From the NCBI RefSeq assembly GCF_003010965.1, contig NZ_PGGM01000001.1, positions 372,001-436,000 on the forward strand: a stretch of DNA of 64,000 bases, in the 5' to 3' direction. The notes under the pieces were generated by a model. That model had not been told where the DNA came from. It worked only from the letters and a program-made list of their open reading frames with translations, and did no database searches. This stretch comes from Phyllobacterium sophorae. Lineage in GTDB: Bacteria > Pseudomonadota > Alphaproteobacteria > Rhizobiales > Rhizobiaceae. The first letter of the stretch is position 1, and the number at the start of each line of letters is the position of its first letter. The translations under genes were made by a program, and so were the position numbers. Positions 54,865-64,000 of the stretch are shown piece by piece.

Positions 54865-57800
54865 TTGGGTATTTTCAAATTGAAGACACATTGCGCGCGA
54901 CCTGAAAGCACAGGTATATCCCGTCTCCAGATTTTGTCCGCTTTGCTCCTTGTGCTGCTTCTGTCGATCTTGGATGTTGCGCCGGCGGCGGCTGGTCAGC
55001 TTGTTCTGGTGGATTTGCCGGATACCACAGAAACGACAACGGTTGGCACCGGACAGGGAAAACGTGCCATCTACAAGAATGCGGGCTCCGTAGATGGGGT
55101 TGGCATCGATCTCGTCGCCAAACTCGTGATCGCAAAACTGGACCATACGTTCGGTGTCAGAAACGGCAAACCCAGCGAATTCGCCGCCGATCAGGACACG
55201 GCCTGGATCGATTGGTATATTTACAAGGCCGGCACCTATAACATCAACTTGGATTCGGGCGGCGTTGCTGTCGTCGCCGATGTTCATGTTCTGTACAATG
55301 ATCTCGACGGCCCAAACAATGAAAGCCTGTTTGTGCCCCTGTGCCAGGCGCCTGTTCTCTTCACCCGCGTCGCCCGTGCTGCGACACTGAAACGTGACTT
55401 TGGCACAGTCGCGGGCGTCTCCGAAGTCTTCAGCCTTATTGGTGACAAGAACTATGAGGACGAGTCGGTATCAGGCGGCGAGGTAGCATATTCCTCTACA
55501 AGCGTATTCCGTATGGGGCATACGGGAAACAAAGGGTACAAGGTCTCGGTAGACAATCCGTCCTATGTCGCTGCTGATTCCTTCGATATCAAATGCTCGG
55601 ATTTTCGCGCGCCTGTGGCCACGCCTGATAATCACGAGGCGGAACTCGGTGCGCCGTCGACGATCCAGATTCTCGATAATGATGGGGTGAAGGATAAGGC
55701 TGGGGCCTTTTCCGCAGTGACGCCGCCAACGGATTTTGCCAAGGCATCGGTCAGTCTTGTGGCGCCACCTGGAGCAACAGGTATCAAGACGGACAAAAAC
55801 GGCGATACGGTTGGCTTTACGGTTCCGGGCGAGGGCACTTGGACCTATGATGATCTGAACGGCAAGTTGACCTTTGTGCCGCTTGCAGGGTTCACAGGCT
55901 CGCCGGCACCCATTGAATATACCTTCAGGAATGCTGTTGGAACGCTCTCCAACAAGGCTATGGTAACCATTGGTTATCCGCGCCTGGAGATTGTGAAGAC
56001 TGCCATTGCTCCGGCGAAATTCGTCGCTGGCGAGATCATCAATTACACCTTCAAGGTCTCCAATCCAGGTGCCATTGCCTTGACCGGAGTCACTGTCACG
56101 GACACCCTTCCCGGCATCGTCGTCAAAGGCGGACCGGTTTCCCTTGCAGCCGGTGTCATCGACACGACGACCTTCACGGCGGCCTACACGCTGACGCAGA
56201 AAGATATCGATGCGGGTCAAGTGGTCAACATTGCGACCGGAACAGGGGCCCAGCCGTCAGGTAAGCCGTTCACCAGCCCGCCTGCAGTAGTCACGACGAC
56301 TATTCCCAAAATATCTGAACTGTCAGTTGTCAAGACGGCGGGTAAGCCGTCGGGCACCACGGTCGGTTCGACCATCGCCTATACGTTCACGCTGACCAAT
56401 ACCGGCAATGTGACGCTGACCGATGTGTCAGTGGCCGACACTTTGCCGGGCATCGTCCTGGAGGGCGGGCCGCTTGCCGCGCTGGCTCCGGGGGCTGTGG
56501 ATACAACGACCTTCACCGCGCTCTATAGGCTGACGCAGAAGGATATCGATGCGGGCGAGGTGAAGAATTCGGCCACCGCCAGGGCGACGCCGCCCGGTCC
56601 CGCCGGCACCCCGCCGCTGACCAGTCCGCCGAGCGATGTGACGACGCCGGTCGAGAGCGCGCCGAAGCTGGAACTTGTCAAATCCTCCGACAAGGCAAGC
56701 ATTGCCAAGGCCGGCGAAGTGCTGACCTATACGTTCAAGGTGAGTAATACCGGCAATGTCACGGTCAAGGATATCGCCGTAAAGGATGACAAGTTGGTTC
56801 CGGCGCAGATATGCACGGTGCCCGAGCTTGCGCCGGCAAAGGATGCAAGCTGCACGCGATCCTATGAGGTGACGCAGGCCGATATCGATGCGGGCGGCGT
56901 GCGCAACACGGCCGTAGTCAGCGGCAATCCCCCATCCGGACTGCCGTTGAATGTTAGCTCGAACCCGGTGGTCACGCCCACCGCCGCCGCGCCGAAACTG
57001 AACGTGATCAAGACGGCAGGCAAACCGTCAAGCAGCACGGTCGACGCTACAATCAACTATACCTTCACGGTTACCAATGAGGGGAATGTCACGCTCAGCA
57101 ATATCGCTGTCTCCGACGCTCTTGCAGGCGTTGTGCTGAAGGGTGGGCCGATTGCCAGCCTCGCACCGGGTGAAAGGGATACCACGACCTTTACCGCGAC
57201 CTATTCGCTTACGCAGGCCGATATCGATGCCGGCAAGGTCAACAATACGGCCACGGCCAAAGGGACATTCAAGCGGGGCATGGAAGGAACGCCGGTCATT
57301 GGCGGGCCAGTGGCGCCGCAGACCATCGAGGAAATCAAGAGTCCTGAAAGCCAAGCCCAGGCCCTGCTTGCCGCATCGCCCAAGCTCAGTCTTGTCAAGA
57401 CCGCAGCCGAGCCATCGAAAAAGGCTCCCGGTGAGATCATCAAGTATAACTTCGCGGTGACAAATACCGGCAATGTGACGTTAACGAATGTGTACATCAT
57501 TGACGTTCTCCCGGGAATTGTGCTGGAGGGCGGACCGGTCGCCAGCCTCGCACCTGGCGAGAGCGATACAACGACCTTCACCGCGACCTACACGCTGTCG
57601 CAGAAGGATATCGACGCCGGCAAGGTCAACAATGCCGCAACGGCAAAAGGGACCCCGCCTGGCGGCGGCCGGGAGATCAGCAGTGGGCTTTACAGTGTCA
57701 TAGTCGATATTGCGCCCGCACCTGAAATGACGCTCATAAAGAAAGCTGACAAGCCGTCGGTCTCCAGCGTCGGCGAAACGGTCACCTATGACTTCACGGT

Positions 57801-60621
57801 TGCCAATACTGGCAATGTGACATTGAAGAACCTTGTCGTCACAGACAAGAACCTTGTCCCTGCCACGGTATGCACCGTTGCGGAACTGCTTCCGTCAAGC
57901 GTGGAGCAGTGCACCGGAACCTACAAGGTAACGCAGGCCGATCTCGATGCGGGCGGAGTGACGAACACCGCCAGCGTCACGGGCAATCCACCGACCGGTC
58001 CACCCGTCACGCGCGACTCAAACCCGGTCACAACCGGTGTCGATGCGACGCCAAAACTGACCGTGGTTAAAACCGCAAGCAAGCCATCCGCCAATCAGGC
58101 CGGTGCCACGATCGACTACACGTTCATGGTAAAAAACGAGGGCAATGTAACCCTCTCGGATATCAAGATATCCGATGCATTGCCTGGCATTGTCCTTAAG
58201 GGAGGGCCGATCGTCAGCCTTGTCCCCGGTGCAAGTGACGCGAAAACCTTCACCGCCACATATATCCTGACACAGAAAGACGTCGATGCCGGTAAAGTGT
58301 CGAATATCGCCACGGCAAGCGGCGTCTACAGGAAGATGGACCGTCTGGCCATAGGGTCGGTCGACCCGTCGAGTGACAAGCCGGTTACCAGTCCCGAAAG
58401 CGAGGCTGTAGCGGCTGTAGAAGCTGGGCCTGCCCTAAGCATCGTGAAAACCGCCGGTACACCATCCGGCAACGTACCCGGCGCGACCATCCCGTACTCC
58501 TTTGCCGTAACCAACACCGGCAATGTGACGCTGGCTAATGTGTCTGTCTCCGACACGCTGCCTGGGGTCAAGCTGATGGGCGGACCGATTGCCAGCCTTG
58601 CGCCGGGTGCAGTCGATACCACGACCTTCACGGCGCTCTATACGCTGACCCAAGCGGATGTCGATGCAGGGCAAGTGGTGAATACCGCGAGTGCGACAGG
58701 CACTCCTCCCGCCGGTCAGCCTGTGACAAGTCCGCCTCAAACGGTCAAGACGGTCATTGTCTCCGCGCCCAAGCTCGATCTCCTCAAGCAGATCGGCAAG
58801 CCGAACGGCAACAAGCCTGGCGCTGTCGTTCCTTATACGTTCAAGATAACGAACAATGGCAATGTGACGCTCGTCAACATCACGCTTACCGACATCCTGC
58901 CTGGCATAATCATAAAAGGCGGCCCGATTCCCCGTCTGGCACCGGGTCAGGTCGACACGACGACCTTTACCGCGACCTACGTGCTGACCCAGGCGGATTT
59001 CACTGCCGGCAAGGTCTTGAACAAAGCGCAAGCCCACGGCAACCTGTTACCCAAACCGACCATGTCGGCTTCGCTTGCGGGGATCGAGCCGAAAACTGAA
59101 AAATTGCTGATCGCAAAAAACGTGCCGGCCTCCGGTGACGTGCTGGCCGCCGCCGCTCCGCCCGCCGCAGCGCCTGGCGATGGGGGTGTGGACAGCGATG
59201 TGGACAGCGGCGAGAGTGCCGCACTGATTGAACTCGCTGCGGCAAGCCCGGAATTGGCTCTCGTCAAGACGGGCCATTTCAACGATGAGAACGGCAATAC
59301 CTATGCCGATCCCGACGAAACGGTCACCTACACATTTGTGGTGACCAATGAGGGCGGCACTGTCCTTGAAGATGTACACGTGGCCGATGATGGCCCGGTA
59401 TTCAACGGACGCCGTGGGACCGGCAAGCTATCGGCATTCAGCCCGGCACCGTCCCCGGTTGAACCCGGCGCGGCGCAGAAATTCACTGCAACCTACAAGC
59501 TCACCCAGGCCGATATCGATGCGGGGGCGGCCGTAAAAGGCGGAACCGTCAACAAGGCTCTGGCGCTGGGGTATAGCGGCGACGGCGTGACGAGCACACT
59601 GTTCGAATCCGCGGAAAGCCGTTCGGTGCTCGATCTCCCGGCGGCCTATGGCGACCACGAAGTGACGATCACCAAGCAGGCCGGACTGCGCCAGATCAGG
59701 CGTGGCGAAAAGGCACCTTTCACCATCAAGGTGACCAATAATAATACCGACAATGTCGGACGGATAGTCGTCACCGACATGCTGCCGTCAGGCTTCCGCT
59801 ACGTCGACGGTTCGGCCACGATCAATGGCGTGGCGGCTATACCCGTTATCAATGGGCGCAACGCCCGGTTCCAGCCCGTCATGCTTGGGCCGAAAGCCGA
59901 AGTAACGATCCGCCTGCAATTGCTTGCATTGAGCACAGCCGAACCGGGCAAGCATATCAACCGGGCGAAGGCCGCCGAGGAAGACGGCGAAATTCTCGCG
60001 CCGGAAGCGACGGCGGCGATCGAGATCATGGTCGATCCGGTGTTCGATTGCGGCGATGTCGTCGGCAAGGTCTTCGACGATTCGAACGGCAACGGTTACC
60101 AGGACGATGGCGAACGGGGCCTGCCAGGTGTTCGTGTCGCGACGGTTAAGGGCTTTCTGGTCACGACGGACAAGCACGGCCGCTTCCACGTGGCTTGCGC
60201 CGAGCTTCCCGACAAGCGCATCGGTTCGAACTTCATCATGAAGCTCGACACGCGCACGCTGCCGGCGGGTTACAGCATGACAACGGAAAACCCGAAGGTG
60301 ATCCGGCTGACGGCCGGCAAGATGTCGAAGCTCTCCTTCGGTGCCTCGATTGGCCATCTTGTGACGCTCGATTTGAACGACGCGGCTTTCGAGGATCGCA
60401 AGACGGTGCTGTTGAAGGAGTGGAGCGACGGACTCGGCAAGCTTATCGCGATCCTCAAAGAACAGCTTTCGACATTGCGCATCAACTACCGGGCCACAGC
60501 AGAAAAGCCCTTGGTCGACAAGCGAGCCGGCGCCATCGAAGAGGAGATACGGGAACGCTGGAAAGCGGGTGGAGATGCCTATGAGTTGAACATCGAGACA
60601 CGTGTGGAGGCAGGCCAATGA
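54865..60621 (+). CDS. Giant exported DUF11-repeat surface protein (1918 residues)
   Basis: Signal peptide at residues about 20–43 (LLVLLLSILDVAPAAAG). Unassigned N-domain, 45–245. CshA/cadherin-like domain with ILDNDG, 249–372. About eleven DUF11-type beta-sandwich repeats at about 373, 486, 600, 710, 839, 952, 1062, 1189, 1302, 1462 and 1596, each with a VKTAGKPS…YTFxVTNTGNVTL…DxLPGI pattern. SdrD/Cna-B-like domain, about 1724–1800 (GKVFDDSNGNGYQDDGERG). Then a tail NDAAFEDR…STLRINYRA…EEIRERW that faintly recalls an OmpA-like fold. Repeats 3 and 6 carry a cysteine pair. No in-frame ATG exists; TTG 54865 is a provisional start. The stop overlaps the next gene's ATG. Likely a surface fibre or adhesin; function unknown. 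Confidence 0.82.
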   Translation: MGIFKLKTHCARPESTGISRLQILSALLLVLLLSILDVAPAAAGQLVLVDLPDTTETTTVGTGQGKRAIYKNAGSVDGVGIDLVAKLVIAKLDHTFGVRNGKPSEFAADQDTAWIDWYIYKAGTYNINLDSGGVAVVADVHVLYNDLDGPNNESLFVPLCQAPVLFTRVARAATLKRDFGTVAGVSEVFSLIGDKNYEDESVSGGEVAYSSTSVFRMGHTGNKGYKVSVDNPSYVAADSFDIKCSDFRAPVATPDNHEAELGAPSTIQILDNDGVKDKAGAFSAVTPPTDFAKASVSLVAPPGATGIKTDKNGDTVGFTVPGEGTWTYDDLNGKLTFVPLAGFTGSPAPIEYTFRNAVGTLSNKAMVTIGYPRLEIVKTAIAPAKFVAGEIINYTFKVSNPGAIALTGVTVTDTLPGIVVKGGPVSLAAGVIDTTTFTAAYTLTQKDIDAGQVVNIATGTGAQPSGKPFTSPPAVVTTTIPKISELSVVKTAGKPSGTTVGSTIAYTFTLTNTGNVTLTDVSVADTLPGIVLEGGPLAALAPGAVDTTTFTALYRLTQKDIDAGEVKNSATARATPPGPAGTPPLTSPPSDVTTPVESAPKLELVKSSDKASIAKAGEVLTYTFKVSNTGNVTVKDIAVKDDKLVPAQICTVPELAPAKDASCTRSYEVTQADIDAGGVRNTAVVSGNPPSGLPLNVSSNPVVTPTAAAPKLNVIKTAGKPSSSTVDATINYTFTVTNEGNVTLSNIAVSDALAGVVLKGGPIASLAPGERDTTTFTATYSLTQADIDAGKVNNTATAKGTFKRGMEGTPVIGGPVAPQTIEEIKSPESQAQALLAASPKLSLVKTAAEPSKKAPGEIIKYNFAVTNTGNVTLTNVYIIDVLPGIVLEGGPVASLAPGESDTTTFTATYTLSQKDIDAGKVNNAATAKGTPPGGGREISSGLYSVIVDIAPAPEMTLIKKADKPSVSSVGETVTYDFTVANTGNVTLKNLVVTDKNLVPATVCTVAELLPSSVEQCTGTYKVTQADLDAGGVTNTASVTGNPPTGPPVTRDSNPVTTGVDATPKLTVVKTASKPSANQAGATIDYTFMVKNEGNVTLSDIKISDALPGIVLKGGPIVSLVPGASDAKTFTATYILTQKDVDAGKVSNIATASGVYRKMDRLAIGSVDPSSDKPVTSPESEAVAAVEAGPALSIVKTAGTPSGNVPGATIPYSFAVTNTGNVTLANVSVSDTLPGVKLMGGPIASLAPGAVDTTTFTALYTLTQADVDAGQVVNTASATGTPPAGQPVTSPPQTVKTVIVSAPKLDLLKQIGKPNGNKPGAVVPYTFKITNNGNVTLVNITLTDILPGIIIKGGPIPRLAPGQVDTTTFTATYVLTQADFTAGKVLNKAQAHGNLLPKPTMSASLAGIEPKTEKLLIAKNVPASGDVLAAAAPPAAAPGDGGVDSDVDSGESAALIELAAASPELALVKTGHFNDENGNTYADPDETVTYTFVVTNEGGTVLEDVHVADDGPVFNGRRGTGKLSAFSPAPSPVEPGAAQKFTATYKLTQADIDAGAAVKGGTVNKALALGYSGDGVTSTLFESAESRSVLDLPAAYGDHEVTITKQAGLRQIRRGEKAPFTIKVTNNNTDNVGRIVVTDMLPSGFRYVDGSATINGVAAIPVINGRNARFQPVMLGPKAEVTIRLQLLALSTAEPGKHINRAKAAEEDGEILAPEATAAIEIMVDPVFDCGDVVGKVFDDSNGNGYQDDGERGLPGVRVATVKGFLVTTDKHGRFHVACAELPDKRIGSNFIMKLDTRTLPAGYSMTTENPKVIRLTAGKMSKLSFGASIGHLVTLDLNDAAFEDRKTVLLKEWSDGLGKLIAILKEQLSTLRINYRATAEKPLVDKRAGAIEEEIRERWKAGGDAYELNIETRVEAGQ

Positions 60622-63600
60622 CCAGGAACCTCGTCCGTATTGCCCGCCGTTTTTCATGTCCACATGGCATTCTCGTTTCACGTGAATCGCTGCGGGCAGG
60701 ATGCGCCTTTCTGGCAATGACCTGCCTTCCGGTGTCCGCTCAGGAGGTGGACCGGACAAAAACCGTTCCATTTGCCATCAGTGTTGACGGAGAGCCGGTC
60801 GTCAAGAGTAAGCAGGATGGCCCGACGCGCGCTGCAGCGAAGCAGTTGGGCCAGTCCCCTGAGCCTTCGACGCGTAAGACCGGCGCCGGATTGAATACCG
60901 TCGATGTTCAGGTGAAGTTCGACGGGCTCGATGCCAAAACCCTGTTGAATATCTCGACCATGCCGGTGCGCCGTGCCTATAAGGCCGGGGAATACGTGAA
61001 TTTCCTCGCGACGTCCAATTATCCTGCCTTCATCAAGCGTGCCGAAGTGCGCATCCTCAACGCCGAGGATGAGGTCACGGAAAAGCCTTTCGATATCATT
61101 CCCGTTGCCATCAACCGGGAGGCCAGGTGGATCATGCCCGAAACCAGGGATGAGACGAAGCGCTTCAAATATATCCTTCGCGTCTATGATGACGAGGGCC
61201 GTTTTGACGAGACGCTGGCACGGACCCTGGCACGCTCCGACTGGGAATTACCGGCCGAAATCAATACAAGACATGTCGTTTCGGGCGAAGGCGAAGCGAC
61301 AGCGCCGGGCATGGGCGAGGACAACACTGCCCGGCGCAATATTCCGGTCTATGGCGGCGCGGTGACCGTCTATGGCCGCAACGTGCCGGAAGGCTACCAG
61401 GTCAAGGCTCTGGGCGACACAATCCCGCTCGACCCTGACCATGCGTTTGTGATGCAGCGCATCTTGCCTCCTGGCGATCACGATATCGATGTCGCGGTGC
61501 TGGGATTGCTCAAGGACAGTGCGCTTGATTTTACGAGGCGCATCAACATTCCGAAAAATGACTGGTTCTATGTGGCGCTTGCCGATCTCACAGTCGGAAA
61601 ACGCTTTGGTGACAATGACATAGAGGCGGTGCGTCCGGGTGAGTACGATGACATTTACAGCAAGGGGCGCCTCGCCTTCTATGTGAAAGGTAAAATCAAG
61701 GGAAAATATCTCCTGACTGCAGCGGCCGATACCAGCGAAGACGATCTCGATCATATCTTCCGCGGTCTTGATGCCAAGGATCCGCGGCAGCTGTTGCGCC
61801 GCCTCGATCCCAATGACTATTATCCCATCTATGGCGACGATTCGACCGCCATTGACGATGCGCCCACCGACGGCAAGTTCTATGTGCGGCTGGAGCGCGG
61901 CGACAGTCATGTCATGTGGGGACGGTACAAAGCCAGTATCACAGGCACGGAATTCATGCGCTCCGACCGCGCGCTCTATGGCGCGAGCGGCATCTACAAA
62001 TCGGAAAAAACCACGAGTTTCGGTGAAAGGCAAACGGAAACAACGCTTTACGCGGCGCAACCCGATACGCTTCCGCAGCGCGACGAATTCCTCGGCACCG
62101 GCGGGTCGGCTTATTTCATGAAGCGTCAGGACATTTCCATAGGTTCCGAAACGATCGCGGTCGAAGTGCGTGATCAGATAACCGGGCAGGTTCTCGAAAG
62201 GCAAACGCTGCGCTACGGCGAGGATTACAGCTTCGACTATCTGCAGGGGATGCTGATACTCAAGCGCCCGCTCTCTTCATCGACGGGCACCGATGCACCG
62301 GTACGCGACGGGGCGCTTGGCGGCAACAGGGTCTACCTCATCGCGCAGTATGAGTTCACACCGGTCGCTGGCACGCTCGATGGCTACGTTTATGGCGGTA
62401 GGGCCCAGCATTGGTTCGCCGACAAGGTGCGCGTCGGAGTTACCGGCATGGATGAAAATACCGGCCTCGCCAATCAACAGGCCTATGGAGCCGATATCCA
62501 GCTGCGCCATTCGGAGAAGACCTTCATCGAGGCGGAAATTGCCCGCTCCAAGGGCCCGGGCTTTGGCACGTCTCGCTCCACCGATGGCGGGCTGACACTC
62601 AGCGATGTTGCCACAACCGGCACGCGCAATCGCGTCGCGACGTCATGGCGCACCAGAGCACAGCTCGACCTTGAAGACATCAGCAAGAGCGGCGTCAAAG
62701 GCATGCTTGGTGGCTACTATGAGGAGAAACAGGCGGGATTCTCGACGCTTTCCGAGCAGATATCCGTCGACGAGCGCATATGGGGTGCCTTTGCCGATAT
62801 CGATCTGAACAAGGCTATAGGCCTCGAACTCAACTATGACGATTATCAGGAAGGCCGAGGGGAAAGCGTCTTCGATGGCCGCGACATTGGCGGCCGGTCG
62901 AAACGCAAGGGCGCGTCGGCGATCAGCTGGCAGATCGATGAGTACTGGAAAGCCTCGTTTGGACTTACCTACACCGAGCTGCAATCCCCCATTGCGCGCG
63001 CCTCGGGCAAGTCCGGTTATAATGGCTCGCGCCTCGACAGCGGGGCGCGGCTTGAATACGCGCCGGATGGCGATCATAGCTATTATGTCTTCGGCCAGGG
63101 CACACTCTCGCGCTCTGGTGACATCAAGGACAACAATCGTGTCGGCGCCGGGACGGAATATCAACTGACGGAAAAGATCAGTCTGGACGGCGAGATTTCC
63201 TATGGAAATCAAGGCTTTGGTGCATTGGCAGCCATAAATTACGAACCCACTGCAAAGGACAGCTATTATGTCGGTTACCGGCTCGATCCGGATCGCGCCT
63301 TCGATCTGGACCGCAGTTACGATCTCTCGGGTACGGATGGTGGTACCATCGTCATTGGCGCCAAACGCAAGATCGACGACGAAATCTCCGCCTACGCCGA
63401 GCACAATTACGATCTGTTCGGGACGCGCAATTCGCTGACGAAGACTTATGGCGTAGTCTATACACCCGACAGTTCCTGGACCGTGGATGGCGGCTTCGAA
63501 GCCGGTACGATCGAGGACGATACGATCGATCCTGATGACGGGTTCGAACGCTCCGATTTCGATCGCAAGGCGGTCTCGCTGGCCATCGGCTACAAGGACG

Positions 63601-64000
63601 AGGAACGCATCAGCGCCCGCATTCGCGGTGAGGCGCGCTACGAGGACAGCGATGACGACAGCCGTGACGCCAACACCTATCTGATCGCGACTGGCTTCAG
63701 CTGGAAGACGTCGGAAGACTGGCGCCTGCTCGCCAATGTGGATGCGGTGCTGTCGGATCAGGACAGCGAAGCTTCGTTTCGTGACGGAGATTATATAGAA
63801 ATGTCAGTTGGTTACGCTTATCGGCCCGTTGAAAACGACCGGCTCAATGCGTTGGCCAAATACGCCTGGCTGCGCGACACACCGGGCGAAAATCAGGTCA
63901 GCGCCATTAGCGGCGACGAATTTGGACCGGCCCAGCGCAGCCATATTATCTCGGCTGATGTCAATTACGATGTCTTCCCATGGCTGGTGCTCGGCGCGAA
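60618..64000 (+). CDS. Large predicted outer-membrane beta-barrel protein, 3' end cut by the window
   Basis: Open from ATG 60618 to the window end, at least 1127 codons without a stop. N-terminus has a long signal (hydrophobic GCAFLAMTCLPVSAQ at about 28–43). Residues about 90–330 look like beta-sandwich periplasmic domains (VYGGAVTVYGRNVPEG). A conserved block at 330–560 has FYVALADLTVGKRFGDND, FYVRLERGDSHVMWGRYK, EVRDQITGQVLERQTL and GEDYSFDYLQGMLILKRPLSS. From about 560 on, alternating amphipathic strands rich in Tyr/Gly/Asp fit an outer-membrane barrel. It overlaps the DUF11 gene as ATGA, so both are made together. I do not recognise a named family; it lacks visible POTRA or TonB-plug motifs. 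Confidence 0.75.
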   Translation, partial: MTRNLVRIARRFSCPHGILVSRESLRAGCAFLAMTCLPVSAQEVDRTKTVPFAISVDGEPVVKSKQDGPTRAAAKQLGQSPEPSTRKTGAGLNTVDVQVKFDGLDAKTLLNISTMPVRRAYKAGEYVNFLATSNYPAFIKRAEVRILNAEDEVTEKPFDIIPVAINREARWIMPETRDETKRFKYILRVYDDEGRFDETLARTLARSDWELPAEINTRHVVSGEGEATAPGMGEDNTARRNIPVYGGAVTVYGRNVPEGYQVKALGDTIPLDPDHAFVMQRILPPGDHDIDVAVLGLLKDSALDFTRRINIPKNDWFYVALADLTVGKRFGDNDIEAVRPGEYDDIYSKGRLAFYVKGKIKGKYLLTAAADTSEDDLDHIFRGLDAKDPRQLLRRLDPNDYYPIYGDDSTAIDDAPTDGKFYVRLERGDSHVMWGRYKASITGTEFMRSDRALYGASGIYKSEKTTSFGERQTETTLYAAQPDTLPQRDEFLGTGGSAYFMKRQDISIGSETIAVEVRDQITGQVLERQTLRYGEDYSFDYLQGMLILKRPLSSSTGTDAPVRDGALGGNRVYLIAQYEFTPVAGTLDGYVYGGRAQHWFADKVRVGVTGMDENTGLANQQAYGADIQLRHSEKTFIEAEIARSKGPGFGTSRSTDGGLTLSDVATTGTRNRVATSWRTRAQLDLEDISKSGVKGMLGGYYEEKQAGFSTLSEQISVDERIWGAFADIDLNKAIGLELNYDDYQEGRGESVFDGRDIGGRSKRKGASAISWQIDEYWKASFGLTYTELQSPIARASGKSGYNGSRLDSGARLEYAPDGDHSYYVFGQGTLSRSGDIKDNNRVGAGTEYQLTEKISLDGEISYGNQGFGALAAINYEPTAKDSYYVGYRLDPDRAFDLDRSYDLSGTDGGTIVIGAKRKIDDEISAYAEHNYDLFGTRNSLTKTYGVVYTPDSSWTVDGGFEAGTIEDDTIDPDDGFERSDFDRKAVSLAIGYKDEERISARIRGEARYEDSDDDSRDANTYLIATGFSWKTSEDWRLLANVDAVLSDQDSEASFRDGDYIEMSVGYAYRPVENDRLNALAKYAWLRDTPGENQVSAISGDEFGPAQRSHIISADVNYDVFPWLVLGA

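Noticed and set aside
54849-54905. ATG at 54849 as the start of the giant DUF11 gene
   Set aside because: It is in a different frame and meets TGA after 18 codons; only a frameshift would connect it.
55981-59650. Tandem similarity considered as a CRISPR or DNA satellite
   Set aside because: The repeats are about 330–390 bases long, in frame and diverged as protein modules; they are DUF11 domains, not a CRISPR array.
60618-64000. Barrel protein as a TonB-dependent receptor or two-partner secretion TpsB
   Set aside because: No TonB box, plug-domain or POTRA-like segment could be seen in the readable part, so I left it unnamed.

Overview
The window looks like a chromosomal segment of a Hyphomicrobiales (Rhizobiales) alphaproteobacterium, most likely near Phyllobacteriaceae/Brucellaceae. 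I base this on gene order and family types rather than a database search: murU-like–addB–addA–trxA, trpF–trpB–trpA–accD–folC, infC…rpmI–rplT–pheS–pheT, dnaK…dnaJ–pmtA…pyrF, a Sinorhizobium-type PmtA, BTLCP-type cysteine peptidases and DUF2852/DUF1330 proteins. There are no rRNA, tRNA, phage, transposase or CRISPR features that I can support.

Layout. 1–7.8 kb (+): 3' part of a MurU-like nucleotidyltransferase, then the AddAB recombination helicase-nuclease in overlapping frames, and thioredoxin. 7.8–17.1 kb (-): folC, accD, trpA, trpB, trpF, then a YdcF-like protein overlapping a YgjP-like metallopeptidase, a DUF2852 membrane protein, a BenE transporter and an alpha/beta hydrolase. 17.3–23.5 kb (+): translation block infC (AUU start), an ICMT-like methyltransferase, rpmI, rplT, pheS, an ASCH protein and pheT. 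23.5–30.3 kb: mixed accessory genes, including an LpxO/OlsC-like hydroxylase, a 266-bp element with terminal inverted repeats, an XRE regulator divergent from a small membrane protein, an aldo/keto reductase divergent from a LysR regulator, a Gfo/Idh/MocA oxidoreductase and HtpX. 30.3–37.7 kb (+): heat-shock and envelope block with dnaK behind a sigma-32-like promoter, two stress-type genes, dnaJ, pmtA, an FMN reductase, pyrF and a DUF1330 protein. 37.8–43.1 kb: PHB depolymerase, a periplasmic BTLCP peptidase preceded by two CtrA-type boxes, comM, gshB and a small RlpA-like protein.

43.5–54.5 kb is a coherent hexuronate catabolic island. A GntR regulator and mannonate dehydratase (uxuA) are divergent from uronate isomerase (uxaC) and a fructuronate/tagaturonate reductase. 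They are followed by a four-gene polyamine/iron-type ABC importer with a Tat-exported binding protein, and by a convergent altronate dehydratase (uxaA). The same palindrome, TAATATATTA, occurs in all three control regions, which suggests one regulon. Together the enzymes take glucuronate and galacturonate to 2-keto-3-deoxygluconate; the later KDG kinase and aldolase are not in the window.

54.8–64 kb (+) holds the most unusual locus. One gene encodes a 1918-residue exported protein with about eleven DUF11-type beta-sandwich repeats, a Cna-B/SdrD-like domain and a conserved tail. It overlaps by ATGA an open frame of at least 1127 codons for a predicted large outer-membrane beta-barrel, which runs off the window end. 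I propose them as a coupled surface-fibre/outer-membrane partner system of unknown function.
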